Origin: Oscillospiraceae bacterium
Lineage (GTDB): Bacteria; Bacillota; Clostridia; Oscillospirales; Oscillospiraceae
NCBI GenBank assembly: GCA_020025425.1
Contig: JAHHSD010000001.1
Location: 61,517 to 125,516 of the forward strand
DNA length: 64,000 bases
Reading direction: 5' to 3'
The notes beneath the pieces were generated by a model, which had not been told where the DNA came from, made no database searches, and worked only from the letters and a program-made list of their open reading frames with translations. This document shows, in pieces, positions 23,341 to 31,589 of the stretch (position 1 is the first letter of the stretch; every line of letters begins with the position of its first letter). Both the position numbers and the translations under genes were made by a program.

Positions 23341-24777
23341 TTACAGTTCGATCTCATACTCCTGAATCCGTCGGTTCAGGGTCTGCCGCGGAATCTGAAG
23401 CCGTCTGGCTGCCTTGGAGACATTGCCTCCGGCGGCCTCCAGGGCCTCGCAGATCAGGCTGCGCTCAAGCTCCCGCATGGTCTGCCGCAGAGAACAGGGA
23501 CCGGTGGGGAGATCCGGCTGGTGCAGCAGACGGATGGACTCCCGTGCCGATCTGCCGCTATCCGCCCGGAGCTCCGGGAATTTATCCTGAATGTCCTTCA
23601 GCTTTAGCACAGTTTCGGTTCCGTCCACCTGGCTCATGCCGTACACAATGATGTGCTCCAGCTCCCGCAGATTGCCGGGCCAGTCATAGGCCTCCATGGC
23701 GTCAATCAGGTTTTTAGAGATATATCGTATTTGCTTTCGGAAGGTTTCGTTATGTTTGTTGACATAGAGCTTAATAAAGGAATGGATATCCCCTCTCCGC
23801 TCCCGCAGCGGCGGGATGTTAATGGACATCATGCTCAGACGGTAATAGATGTCCTGTCTCAGCTGTCCCTTTTCAATGGCCAGCAGGGGGTCCACATTGA
23901 TGGCCGCGATCACCTTGACGTCCACGTTTTTCACATACCGGGAGCCCAGGCTGCGGAAACACCCGTCCTGGAGCACGCGAAGCAGCTTGGACTGGAGCTG
24001 GATGGGCATGGAATTGATCTCATCCAGGAACAGGGTCCCGCCGTCCGCCAGCTCAAAGAGGCCTTTATTTTCGGTCGCGCCCGTAAAAGCACCCTTTGCG
24101 GTTCCAAACAGAATGCTTTCCAGAAGGGTCTCCGGAAGGGCAGCGCAGTTCTGGGCCACAAAAGGCATGTCCCGACGGGGACTGGCGTTGTGGATCGCCT
24201 GTGCAAAGACTTCCTTGCCAGTCCCCGTCTCTCCATAAATCAAAACCGGAAGGGTGCAGTTGGCCACCACCGGGACATAGGCCTTCAGCTGACGCATCTT
24301 TTTCTCGTTGGCGATGATATCGTCTACGGTAAAGTGGGCAATATCCCGGTTGAATAATTTTTCTGTCTTGTCCTTGGAAAAGTCCGAGGTACTCAGCTGC
24401 ACCGGCACCACCTCAGGCGCGGCATCGTTTTCCGGCTCCTGGAGGGACAGGTCGATGGCACCCACTGTGCGCTCTCCCCGCTTGATGGGGATGGACAGCG
24501 AGGTGATATGGATGGATTCCTTCCCTTTGATCTTCAGCAGCTGGTCCTCCACATAGGCGGGTACGCCGCACTCCAGCGCCTTGATGGTGGTGCTGGTATT
24601 GGGGTCCAGATTCTGATAGATCTCAAAAAAGTTTTTTCCGACCGTATCGTCCTGCAGTACTCCCGGATTCAGTTTCTCATTGAACTTGGCAGTAAACAGG
24701 ATCTCACCATCCAGATTGATAATGGTGATCCCATCAATATACCCCTTGCCCCGGAACAGTTCCTCAATCAGCCTCAT
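23341..24777 (-). CDS. Sigma-54-dependent activator, RocR-like (PAS, AAA+, Fis)
   Basis: Enhancer-binding protein of 478 residues. An N-terminal PAS-like sensor (about 10-115; GITIINLDGEILFTAKF) is followed by the AAA+ domain with Walker A GETGTGKE (182-189), GAFTGA (229-234) and Walker B GGTLFLDE, and a C-terminal Fis helix-turn-helix (about 440-476; GGNVSKAARRLQIPRQTLNRR). This is the layout of RocR/BkdR activators of amino-acid catabolism. No -24/-12 promoter is visible in front of its immediate neighbours; the nearest one not paired with another activator is before ald (27612), which makes ald a likely target. An AGAGGTG site precedes the ATG. Confidence 0.92.
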   Translation of the reverse strand: MRLIEELFRGKGYIDGITIINLDGEILFTAKFNEKLNPGVLQDDTVGKNFFEIYQNLDPNTSTTIKALECGVPAYVEDQLLKIKGKESIHITSLSIPIKRGERTVGAIDLSLQEPENDAAPEVVPVQLSTSDFSKDKTEKLFNRDIAHFTVDDIIANEKKMRQLKAYVPVVANCTLPVLIYGETGTGKEVFAQAIHNASPRRDMPFVAQNCAALPETLLESILFGTAKGAFTGATENKGLFELADGGTLFLDEINSMPIQLQSKLLRVLQDGCFRSLGSRYVKNVDVKVIAAINVDPLLAIEKGQLRQDIYYRLSMMSINIPPLRERRGDIHSFIKLYVNKHNETFRKQIRYISKNLIDAMEAYDWPGNLRELEHIIVYGMSQVDGTETVLKLKDIQDKFPELRADSGRSARESIRLLHQPDLPTGPCSLRQTMRELERSLICEALEAAGGNVSKAARRLQIPRQTLNRRIQEYEIEL

Positions 24778-24814
24778 TGCAGCGCACCTCTTTCCACCGT
24801 GTCATCACGGTTTT

Positions 24815-24837
24815 ACTATTTTATCATACAAAATAGT
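24815..24837 (-). promoter_or_regulatory. Dyad overlapping the promoter of the RocR-like activator
   Basis: ACTATTTT (24815-24822) is exactly mirrored by AAAATAGT (24830-24837). On the minus strand it overlaps a likely -10 (TATGAT) paired with TTGTGT 16 bases upstream. It may be an operator; there is no U-run to suggest a terminator for the symporter gene. Confidence 0.5.
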
Positions 24838-24867
24838 GATGCGTACACAAGGAGACAATTTTATTTC

Positions 24868-26229
24868 TCAGTCGTCTGCCGGGCGGTCCAGAGGCAGCTT
24901 ATGCCACCACCACTTGAACACTATGTTGACAACAATGCAGGCGGCCAGGATCGCCAGATAGAGGCCCACAAACTTCCAGTGCTGGCCGTTCATCAGCATA
25001 ATGGGACCCATGGACCAGGCAAACATCTCGATGGGTGTGGTAAAGGGTGCTGCGAAGGCGGTGTCGTTCAGGGTCTTGGACTTGTTCAGGGGGTCCACGA
25101 TCCGCAGCAGAATGAAGCCGATGGCAAACACACCGGTGGAGTAGCCCCAGACAAAGATGGAGCGCTCGAACCAGCTGCCCTTGTTCATGGCGGGGCCGAA
25201 GTACATCAGGGTCACCACGACGATCACAATACCAAAGACCAGCAGCAGGGCCAGAGGTACGGCGTACTTCACGATGACGGAGATCTTGATGGAGGCGATG
25301 CCGAAGAACACCAGGAAGTCGGTGGCTGTGCCGGAAATGCGGTTGACCACATTTTCGTCAACGTAGTGCTGGATGCCGGTCTTGCGGTTGAAGAAGAACA
25401 TGCAGATGGCCACCAGGAAGGCCAGCAGGTAGTTGGGCAGGTCCAGCTCGGTCACCTTCAGGATCCACTTGTTGATGATGATGCCGGCGCCGCAGGCGGT
25501 CAGCAGCAGGGCCAGGTGCCAGGCCAGGGGGTCCAGGGCCACAGAGGAGACGGTCTCCTTACCCATGGAGGCGCGGTCCTCATCGTTTTTGACCATGCCG
25601 GTGCGCAGATCACCGGAAATATACTGGAAGCTCTTGATATACTTGGTCCAGCCCCGCTTGGTGCCCAGCTTGATGAAGAACAGGCCGCCGAAGATACCGG
25701 CCAGGATGCCCACGGTGGCGCAGGTCATGGCAATATCGGTGGCGTCGGTGAAGCCCATCTTGGCCAGGGTGGAGCCCACAGCGGCGGCGGTGCCGTGTCC
25801 GCCGGAGAAGCCGGCGGCCAGCAGGAGGCCGAAGCTGTAATTGATATCAGGGAAGAGCTTGGAAATTACGAGGATGGAGAAGAGGGGCACCAGGGCAAAC
25901 TGAATGACCTGGGCCAGCACTTTATAGGAAAAATAGGAGCCGATGCGACCCACCTCAGCCTTAAAGCCCTCTTTGGAGAATGTAAAGCCGTTCAGACCAA
26001 CGGCAGCGAAAATCAGAATAATCAGAACACCGGGGTAACTGCCGATACTATCGGAGAAGGGGAGCACATTGAGTCCCTGGCTGCCAAGTGCCAGGGCAAT
26101 AAAGCCTGCTATCATACTGGCAGGTACAAAAAATTTCTGAACAAAGGAAACTTTGGCACGGATCAGCTGTCCGAACAGAATAAATACGGACGCAATCGCA
26201 AAGTCCATCAACACATCTTGAGCGCTCAT
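24868..26229 (-). CDS. Sodium/glutamate symporter-like transporter (GltS family), copy 2
   Basis: Membrane transporter of 453 residues, paralogous to the one at 17465-18847. It shows FFVPASMIAGFIALALG, the reentrant-loop motif AAGFSGGHGTAAAVG (about 138-152), DFLVFFGIASIKISV in the second half, and the same soluble insert near residues 195-225 (KNDEDRASMGKETVSSVALDPLAWH) that lengthens both copies beyond classical GltS. An AAGGAGG site lies six bases before the ATG. It sits between ald, with that gene's strong terminator in between, and the RocR-like activator, which fits uptake of the amino acid used by ald or the cyclodeaminase-like enzyme. Confidence 0.87.
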   Translation of the reverse strand: MSAQDVLMDFAIASVFILFGQLIRAKVSFVQKFFVPASMIAGFIALALGSQGLNVLPFSDSIGSYPGVLIILIFAAVGLNGFTFSKEGFKAEVGRIGSYFSYKVLAQVIQFALVPLFSILVISKLFPDINYSFGLLLAAGFSGGHGTAAAVGSTLAKMGFTDATDIAMTCATVGILAGIFGGLFFIKLGTKRGWTKYIKSFQYISGDLRTGMVKNDEDRASMGKETVSSVALDPLAWHLALLLTACGAGIIINKWILKVTELDLPNYLLAFLVAICMFFFNRKTGIQHYVDENVVNRISGTATDFLVFFGIASIKISVIVKYAVPLALLLVFGIVIVVVTLMYFGPAMNKGSWFERSIFVWGYSTGVFAIGFILLRIVDPLNKSKTLNDTAFAAPFTTPIEMFAWSMGPIMLMNGQHWKFVGLYLAILAACIVVNIVFKWWWHKLPLDRPADD

Positions 26230-26320
26230 GGTTTACCTCCTTGACTGATCTTGGCTCTGTACTGCGCGGCACACCGCCCAGCACAAAGCCGTTTACTCTC
26301 CTATACTGTCACCTGTTTCT

Positions 26321-26366
26321 AAAAAAACGCCGCAGCCCGGCAGCCGACAGGGCTGCCGGGCTGCGG
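26321..26366 (-). terminator. Terminator after ald
   Basis: CCGCAGCCCGGCAGCC (26330-26345) pairs perfectly with 26351-26366; on the minus strand it is followed by TTTTTTT (26327-26321). Confidence 0.92.
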
Positions 26367-26389
26367 CAGTTCAAGGTCGGGATCTGCGG

Positions 26390-27553
26390 TTATTTCTTGA
26401 TGAAGTTCTCAGACTTGGTGCCGGTTGCGGGAGGAGCCATGTCCAGCTTGCGGTCGGCGATTCCCAGGATGTCCTCGGGGCGGATCCAGGGGCGGTTCTG
26501 GATGGCGCTGGTCTCCTCGTGGGTCAGATAGCCCTTGTAGGTGGTCAGGCTGCGGCGCAGGAAGCCGTCCCGCACGCAGGCCTCAGCCACACCGTTGTTC
26601 AGGATGGAACGGAAGTGGGGCAGCAGAGAGGCGGAATAGGCGATGGAGGTGGACTGGGCAATGGAGCCGGGGATGTTGCTGACGCAGTAGTGGACCACGC
26701 CCTCCTCGATGTAGCGGGGGTCGTCGTGGGTGGTCTCGTGGAAGGTCTCGATGGCGCCCACGTCGTTGCTGATGTCCACGATGACGGAGCCCTTCTCCAT
26801 GGAGCGGACCATCTCGCGGGTGATCATAAAGTCGGTCGCATCCTTGGGCCACTTCACGCAGTTGTAGACCACGTCGATCTCGGGCAGCAGCTTCTGAATG
26901 TTGTAGCGGTTGGAGATCATGGTGTTGACCTCCTCGTTGAACTGCTTGCCGATGTCGCGCAGGCAGCCGACGTTCACGTCCATCACAGTGACCCAGGCGC
27001 CCAGAGCGTGGAGCACGGAGGTCACGGCGCGGCCCACAGTGCCGCCGCCCAGAACCAGGGCCTTAACGCCGGGAGCGCCGCCCAGGCCGTTGACAAACTT
27101 ACCCTTGCCGCCATGGATGGACTGGAGGGACTCCAGGCCCATCAGAGCGCCCTGCTTGCCGGCGGCCTCGCAGTTGGGGGAGCCATAGCGGTGGGCGTCC
27201 TCAGCGGTGAAAGCGATGCACTTGCTGTCCAGCAGAGCCTGCACCTCCTCGGGGTGAGCGGCGGGATGGATGCAGGTAAGTACGATCTGGTTCTCACGCA
27301 GCAGGGGATACTCATGGGGCTCGATCTCCTTGACCTTGGTCACCAGGTCACAGGTGGCGTAGATCTCCTCCATGGTGTCAAGCAGCTTGGCACCTTCCTT
27401 CACATAGCTCTCATCAGGAAAACCAGCGCCCTCGCCTGCACCACGCTGCACATAAACCTCATGTCCATCTCCCACGATGGCATTGACCTCGGCAGGAGTA
27501 GCAATCGTACGGAATTCACCGATCTTAATATCTTTCAAAAGTCCAAATTTCAT
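26390..27553 (-). CDS. ald: Alanine dehydrogenase-like amino-acid dehydrogenase
   Basis: NAD-dependent enzyme of 387 residues in the alanine dehydrogenase/transhydrogenase family, expected to convert L-alanine to pyruvate, ammonia and NADH. It has the start MKFGLLKDIKIGEFRTIATP, the substrate Lys region KVKEIEP, the His motif CIHPAAHP, the Rossmann fold VLGGGTVGRAVTSV, and ETTHDDPRYIEEGVVHYCVSNIPGS. The motif around the catalytic Asp reads SNDVGAIE and is one residue shorter than the usual AIDQGGCIE, so a different amino-acid substrate is possible. The ATG at 27553 has a GGAGGG site. A -24/-12 promoter with enhancer dyads lies upstream. Confidence 0.85.
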   Translation of the reverse strand: MKFGLLKDIKIGEFRTIATPAEVNAIVGDGHEVYVQRGAGEGAGFPDESYVKEGAKLLDTMEEIYATCDLVTKVKEIEPHEYPLLRENQIVLTCIHPAAHPEEVQALLDSKCIAFTAEDAHRYGSPNCEAAGKQGALMGLESLQSIHGGKGKFVNGLGGAPGVKALVLGGGTVGRAVTSVLHALGAWVTVMDVNVGCLRDIGKQFNEEVNTMISNRYNIQKLLPEIDVVYNCVKWPKDATDFMITREMVRSMEKGSVIVDISNDVGAIETFHETTHDDPRYIEEGVVHYCVSNIPGSIAQSTSIAYSASLLPHFRSILNNGVAEACVRDGFLRRSLTTYKGYLTHEETSAIQNRPWIRPEDILGIADRKLDMAPPATGTKSENFIKK

Positions 27554-27611
27554 GATGTATTCCCTCCACATTTTTTATTCTGAGATCTTGCTCAGCTCTG
27601 CCTATATATAT

Positions 27612-27628
27612 CGCAAATACCGTGCCAA
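27612..27628 (-). promoter_or_regulatory. Sigma-54 (-24/-12) promoter of ald
   Basis: On the minus strand TTGGCACGGTATTTGCG fits the sigma-54 consensus at every defined position, about 60 bases before the ald ATG. It is nearly the same as the promoter at 9636-9652. Confidence 0.92.
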
Positions 27629-27780
27629 CTTTTCGACCCGATTTTATTTTTATCTTTTTTCTCTCTGATATCCCCTGTTTTTTCCCGTATAGGCATATTT
27701 CTATAACAAAAGAGACTTCGTCCTTCTTATTTTGTGTGTTTTGCTCAGTCCCCCGCTTCAAAAATATTTCCCGTATTTTG

Positions 27781-27834
27781 TGCCCATTTTTGGGCGTATA
27801 TGCTCATTATTGGGCATTCGCCCATTTTCGAGCA
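27781..27834 (-). promoter_or_regulatory. Three tandem 16-bp dyads, likely enhancer (UAS) for the ald promoter
   Basis: TGCCCATTTTTGGGCG (27781-27796), TGCTCATTATTGGGCA (27801-27816) and CGCCCATTTTCGAGCA (27819-27834) share the form TGCYCA-N4-TGRGCA. They lie about 180-230 bases upstream of the expected ald start point, the classical distance for enhancer-binding protein sites. The rest of 27629-27900 is AT-rich without a gene. Confidence 0.75.
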
Positions 27835-27898
27835 TTTATTTATGTCATATATTCCAGTATTGCACTTGAGGACATTTGTACTTTTATAGTTTTTATAT

Positions 27899-27948
27899 AA
27901 CTCGACATTCGGTTGGATTCATGCTATATTAAATTAATCTGTCGAGTT
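27899..27948 (+). promoter_or_regulatory. rpoN promoter flanked by a 9-bp inverted repeat
   Basis: TCGACA (27902-27907) and TATATT (27925-27930) with 17-base spacing form a sigma-A promoter 60 bases before the rpoN ATG. AACTCGACA (27899-27907) and its exact complement TGTCGAGTT (27940-27948) bracket it, so a bound regulator could control rpoN. Confidence 0.55.
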
Positions 27949-27989
27949 GATCTTAATATTATCCTTAGTTCGAGGAGGTGAACAATTCC

Positions 27990-29339
27990 ATGCACATAGC
28001 GCTGGATATGAAGCAGCTTCAAACCCTGAGCCCACGTCAGCTCCTCTCCATGAAAATCCTTCAGATGGGGACCCTGGAGTTGTCTCAGTACATGCAGGAA
28101 TTGGTGCAGGACAATCCGGTCCTGGACCTGGTCGCCCCCGCCGTTCAGCAGGATGAAGGGGATGAGATCTGGGCCAGATTGCAGGCCCAGGCCGATTTTG
28201 ACAATCAGAACCGCGCCTATATCACCGCAGAGCGGGAGGATCTGGACCCTCTGGCCCTGGCCGGAACGGATGGCGGCTTGACCTATACCCTGGCCTGCCA
28301 CCTCTGCACCCAGACCGACGGCAGCTCTGCCCCGGCCCAGGTGCGCCGCGCCGCCTGTCTGCTCACCACCGTTCTGGACAAGGACGGCTATTTCCGCGAA
28401 AATCTGGACGCCCTGTCCCGGGACCTCCAAATTTCCCTCCCTGTGCTCCGGCAGGGGCTGGAGCTCCTCCAGTCCCTGGACCCGCCCGGTGTTGCAGCAC
28501 GGGATCTCTCAGAGTGTCTGGCCCTCCAGCTGCTGCGCATGGGGTATGACGGCCCCCCTCTGACCATCGTACGGCAGCATCTGGAGCAGCTGGCTGCAAA
28601 GCAGTACAACGCCATTTCCAAGGCCCTGGGCATCCCCCAGCGCACCGTCCGGGAGCTGGAGGCGCTGATCAAGTCCCTGGACCCCCGCCCCGGCGCCGCC
28701 TTTGCCGCCACGGACCACGCCCAGTACCTGGTGCCCGACCTGGCTGTGGAACGGGATGGGACCCAGCTGCAGGTGGTACACCAGGATCCCTATCTGCCCA
28801 CCATAAATATCAATCCCTATTACTGCACCCTCCACCAGCAGAGTGACGACCCCCAGGTCAGGGAGTATCTCTCCCAAAAGCTCTCCCAGGCCAAGTGGTC
28901 CATCCAGGCGGTGGAGCAGCGCAAGTCCACCCTGCTGGCCTGCGCCCAGGTGATCGTAGCCAAACAAACGGCCTTTTTCCAGACCCACGGCACCCGTGTC
29001 CCCCTGGGTCTGTCCGATATCGCCGACGCCCTCTCCCTCCAGCCATCCACGATCAGCCGCGCCATCCGGGACAAATACTTGCAGTGTGACTGGGGGGTCT
29101 ATCCCCTGGGCTACTTCCTCATGCGGGAGAGCGGGGAAAACGGGCTGTCCGCCGCCCAGGTCAAGGACATGCTGGCCAGCCTCATCCGGGACGAGGACCC
29201 CGCACATCCCCTGTCCGACGCCAAGCTCTGTCAGCTCCTGGCCCAGCAGGGCGCCGATATCTCCCGCCGGACCGTGACGAAATACCGCGAGTCACTCAAT
29301 ATTTCCAATACAAGCGGGCGTAAAGCACACGGTAAATAA
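27990..29339 (+). CDS. rpoN: RNA polymerase sigma-54 factor
   Basis: Sigma-54, 449 residues. Region I is Gln- and Leu-rich (LQTLSPRQLLSMKILQMGTLELSQYMQELVQDNP), the core-binding domain follows, then the DNA-binding HTH (LSDIADALSLQPSTISRAIRDKYLQ, about 345-370), and the C-terminal RpoN box is present as SRRTVTKYRE. Start is the ATG at 27990 behind AGGAGG; an in-frame GTG overlaps the ribosome site and is unlikely. It is divergent from ald, whose promoter it should serve, and two enhancer-binding protein genes are within 18 kb. It may also serve genes elsewhere. Confidence 0.95.
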   Translation: MHIALDMKQLQTLSPRQLLSMKILQMGTLELSQYMQELVQDNPVLDLVAPAVQQDEGDEIWARLQAQADFDNQNRAYITAEREDLDPLALAGTDGGLTYTLACHLCTQTDGSSAPAQVRRAACLLTTVLDKDGYFRENLDALSRDLQISLPVLRQGLELLQSLDPPGVAARDLSECLALQLLRMGYDGPPLTIVRQHLEQLAAKQYNAISKALGIPQRTVRELEALIKSLDPRPGAAFAATDHAQYLVPDLAVERDGTQLQVVHQDPYLPTININPYYCTLHQQSDDPQVREYLSQKLSQAKWSIQAVEQRKSTLLACAQVIVAKQTAFFQTHGTRVPLGLSDIADALSLQPSTISRAIRDKYLQCDWGVYPLGYFLMRESGENGLSAAQVKDMLASLIRDEDPAHPLSDAKLCQLLAQQGADISRRTVTKYRESLNISNTSGRKAHGK

Positions 29340-29442
29340 CCCTGCGTACTCATATTTTCCGGTCACAATGGGGAGTCTCTCCCCCGCACACCAAAAATTT
29401 GTGTGCCGGCTCTTTTCTCCCGCTCCGCACCCGTCAAACAGC

Positions 29443-29480
29443 AAAAGGGACGGCGTGACCTCGGTCACGCCGTCCCTTTT
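29443..29480. terminator. Bidirectional terminator between rpoN and the M20 gene
   Basis: AAAAGGGACGGCGTGACC (29443-29460) pairs perfectly with 29463-29480; A- and T-runs at the two ends make it functional for both convergent genes. Confidence 0.92.
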
Positions 29481-29495
29481 CGTTCTGTTTTCTTT

Positions 29496-30638
29496 TTACT
29501 TCCCCTGGGAGAGGAAATATTCCGTCATCAGGTCCACTGCGATCCCCAGGGTCTCCTCCTTGGGCAGGAAGCAGTTATTGTGCAGCGGGTGATCTGCCTG
29601 GCAGCCCATGTGGAAATAGAGGGCCGGGATCTGCTGGCTGAAATAGTAAAAATCTTCCCCGATCAGGCTGGGGTGGATGTCCGTGTGGACATGCTCCCTT
29701 CCCAAGATCCCGATGGCATGCTGGGAGAAGCGGTCGAACAGGTCGGGGGCGTTCTGCAGAACGCCGTAGCCCGGGTGCAGGTCCACCTCTGCCCTGCCGC
29801 CGTAGACGGCGGCGATTTTTTCCGGGATCTCCCGGATGCGGCGGTGGAGGTAGGCCCGGGTCTCCTCGCTGGTGCTGCGGACCGTTCCCTGGAGGGTGAC
29901 GTGGTCGCACACCACGTTGTACCGGCCGGTGCTCTGGAAGGAGCCGATGGAGATGGCCACCGTCTCAAAGGGGTCCACCTCCCGGCGTAGCTTCTGCACC
30001 AGGGCGCAGTCGATCTCCGCGCCCATGGCGATGGCGTCCACCCCCAGGTGGGGCTCCGCCGCGTGGGCGGCAGTACCGTACACCTCGATGGTGAACCGGT
30101 CCGAGGCCGCCATCAGGGGGCCGGGCCGCAGGGCGATATCCCCCAGCGGCAGGGAGGGCCACATATGCAGGCCGTAGATCTCGTCGATCTTCTGGTCCCG
30201 CAGAAAGCCGGCCTCAGTGACCGGCCGCGCCCCGCCCACAGGGTTGCTCTCCTCCGCGGGCTGGAACAGGACCACCACATTGCAGTTGAGCTGCTCCTTC
30301 ACCCGGTTGAGCTCGCAGGCGATGCCCGCCGCAATAGCCGTGTGCATATCGTGTCCGCAGGCGTGCATCACCCCCTGGTTCTGGGAGGCAAAGGGGGCGC
30401 CGGTATTTTCGATCAGCGGCAGGGCGTCGATGTCGGCCCGCATGCAGAGGGTCTTTTCCTTTCCGCAGTCGATGCGGACGAAGCCTCCGTTCAGATTGCC
30501 GATGGATTGCAGGGTCAGCCCATCCCGGGCCAGAAATTCCCGGATCCGCCGGGTTGTCTCTATCTCATGGTTGCTCAATTCCGGGTGCCGGTGAATGTCC
30601 CGGCGCAGTTCCAGATATCGGGCAGTATCTACTTTCAT
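29496..30638 (-). CDS. M20D-family amidohydrolase/peptidase
   Basis: Cytoplasmic metal-dependent amidohydrolase of 380 residues, usual M20D length. The N-terminus has RRDIHRHPELSNHE, then CMRADIDALP, the metal site MHACGHDMH (91-99), the catalytic Glu region QPAEES and PHLGVDAI in the lid domain, and a C-terminal LIGEDFYYFSQQIP. M20D members hydrolyse N-acyl or N-carbamoyl amino acids and aminobenzoyl conjugates. It is the last gene of the minus-strand group membrane protein, rpiR, permease, nitrilase, M20, implying stepwise use of an imported amide or acylated amino acid. Confidence 0.9.
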   Translation of the reverse strand: MKVDTARYLELRRDIHRHPELSNHEIETTRRIREFLARDGLTLQSIGNLNGGFVRIDCGKEKTLCMRADIDALPLIENTGAPFASQNQGVMHACGHDMHTAIAAGIACELNRVKEQLNCNVVVLFQPAEESNPVGGARPVTEAGFLRDQKIDEIYGLHMWPSLPLGDIALRPGPLMAASDRFTIEVYGTAAHAAEPHLGVDAIAMGAEIDCALVQKLRREVDPFETVAISIGSFQSTGRYNVVCDHVTLQGTVRSTSEETRAYLHRRIREIPEKIAAVYGGRAEVDLHPGYGVLQNAPDLFDRFSQHAIGILGREHVHTDIHPSLIGEDFYYFSQQIPALYFHMGCQADHPLHNNCFLPKEETLGIAVDLMTEYFLSQGK

Positions 30639-30685
30639 ATATTCAACCTTCTTTCTCAGGGGCTCTCCCCTGCCCAGAGCAAAAT

Positions 30686-30719
30686 GAATGGCTGCCCTGG
30701 AAATGGAGGGCAGCCATTC
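30686..30719 (-). terminator. Terminator-like hairpin between nitrilase and M20 genes
   Basis: GAATGGCTGCCCT (30686-30698) pairs with AGGGCAGCCATTC (30707-30719), followed on the minus strand by ATTTTGC. The U-run is short, so partial termination inside the gene group is likely. Confidence 0.6.
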
Positions 30720-30727
30720 TAACCGAG

Positions 30728-31552
30728 TCAGTCGATGGGCTTGAGCAGCGTATCCCCATAAAGCTTGGGCTGGCGGTCCCGGAACATGTGGATCAGATCG
30801 CGGACCTCACGGGTCTTGGTGTAATCGATGGATCCGGTCACGATTTCCTCCTGATCGCCGCCCTCGGCGATCACATCGCCCCAGGGGTCGATGATAATGG
30901 AGTGGCCGCAGTAGGTACCCATGGGGCTGGGTCCCACCCGGTTGCAGGCCACCACAAACATCTGGTTCTCGATGGCACGGGCCGTGAGCAGGGTGCGCCA
31001 GTGGTTCACACGGGGGTTGGGGAAGTTGGAGGTGACCACCAGCACATCGGCCTTTTTCAGGGCGTAGGTGCGGGACAGCTCGCAGAAGCGGATGTCATAG
31101 CAGATCATCATGCCCATGCGGCCGAATTCGGTGTCATAGACCTCGGTCTTGTCGCCGTGGGCGAAGGGCACGTGCTCATCCATGTCGCTGTACAGGTGCA
31201 TCTTGCTGTAATCGCCCACGATCTCACCGTCTCTGTTGATGAGGAAGGTGGTGTTGCGCATCTTGCCGTCGGCGTGGAGGGTGCCGATGGAGCCGCCCAC
31301 CACCCAGACGTGGTACTCCTTGGCCAGCTCCCGCAGGACAGTGACAGAGGGGCCGTTCTCCGGCTCGATGAAGTCCGCCATGTGATGGAACATCTCGTCA
31401 GAGAAGCCGCTGGCCCAGTCCTCGGGCAGCACCACCACATCGGGACGGGGATCCTTGGCCATCGCCTGGGCGAAAAGCTCCCGCACCCGCTTGTAGTTGG
31501 CAGGGCCGTCGCAGAAGGCAATATTGGTCTGGAGCAGAGCAAAATTCGTCAT
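30728..31552 (-). CDS. Carbon-nitrogen hydrolase (nitrilase superfamily), copy 2
   Basis: Cytoplasmic amidase-type protein of 274 residues with a complete triad: E44 in LPEDWAS, K117 in YSKMHL and C151 in MMICYDIRFCE. It resembles omega-amidase enzymes that hydrolyse 2-oxo acid amides or small dicarboxylic monoamides. It is only distantly similar to copy 1 (16604-17431). It lies 37 bases downstream of a permease gene and upstream of the M20 amidohydrolase, so amide hydrolysis after import is the likely theme. The precise substrate cannot be read. Confidence 0.88.
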   Translation of the reverse strand: MTNFALLQTNIAFCDGPANYKRVRELFAQAMAKDPRPDVVVLPEDWASGFSDEMFHHMADFIEPENGPSVTVLRELAKEYHVWVVGGSIGTLHADGKMRNTTFLINRDGEIVGDYSKMHLYSDMDEHVPFAHGDKTEVYDTEFGRMGMMICYDIRFCELSRTYALKKADVLVVTSNFPNPRVNHWRTLLTARAIENQMFVVACNRVGPSPMGTYCGHSIIIDPWGDVIAEGGDQEEIVTGSIDYTKTREVRDLIHMFRDRQPKLYGDTLLKPID

Positions 31553-31589
31553 AGATCGTTACATCTCCATTCAATCGTCAAAAAAGACG

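Noticed and set aside
27380..27400. TTGGCACC match to the -24 box inside ald
   Set aside because: It has no -12 box at the right distance and lies inside the coding region.
27781..27834. Short CRISPR-like repeat array
   Set aside because: The units are 16-bp palindromes with 2-4 bp between them, no unique spacers and no cas genes; they fit protein-binding sites upstream of a sigma-54 promoter.
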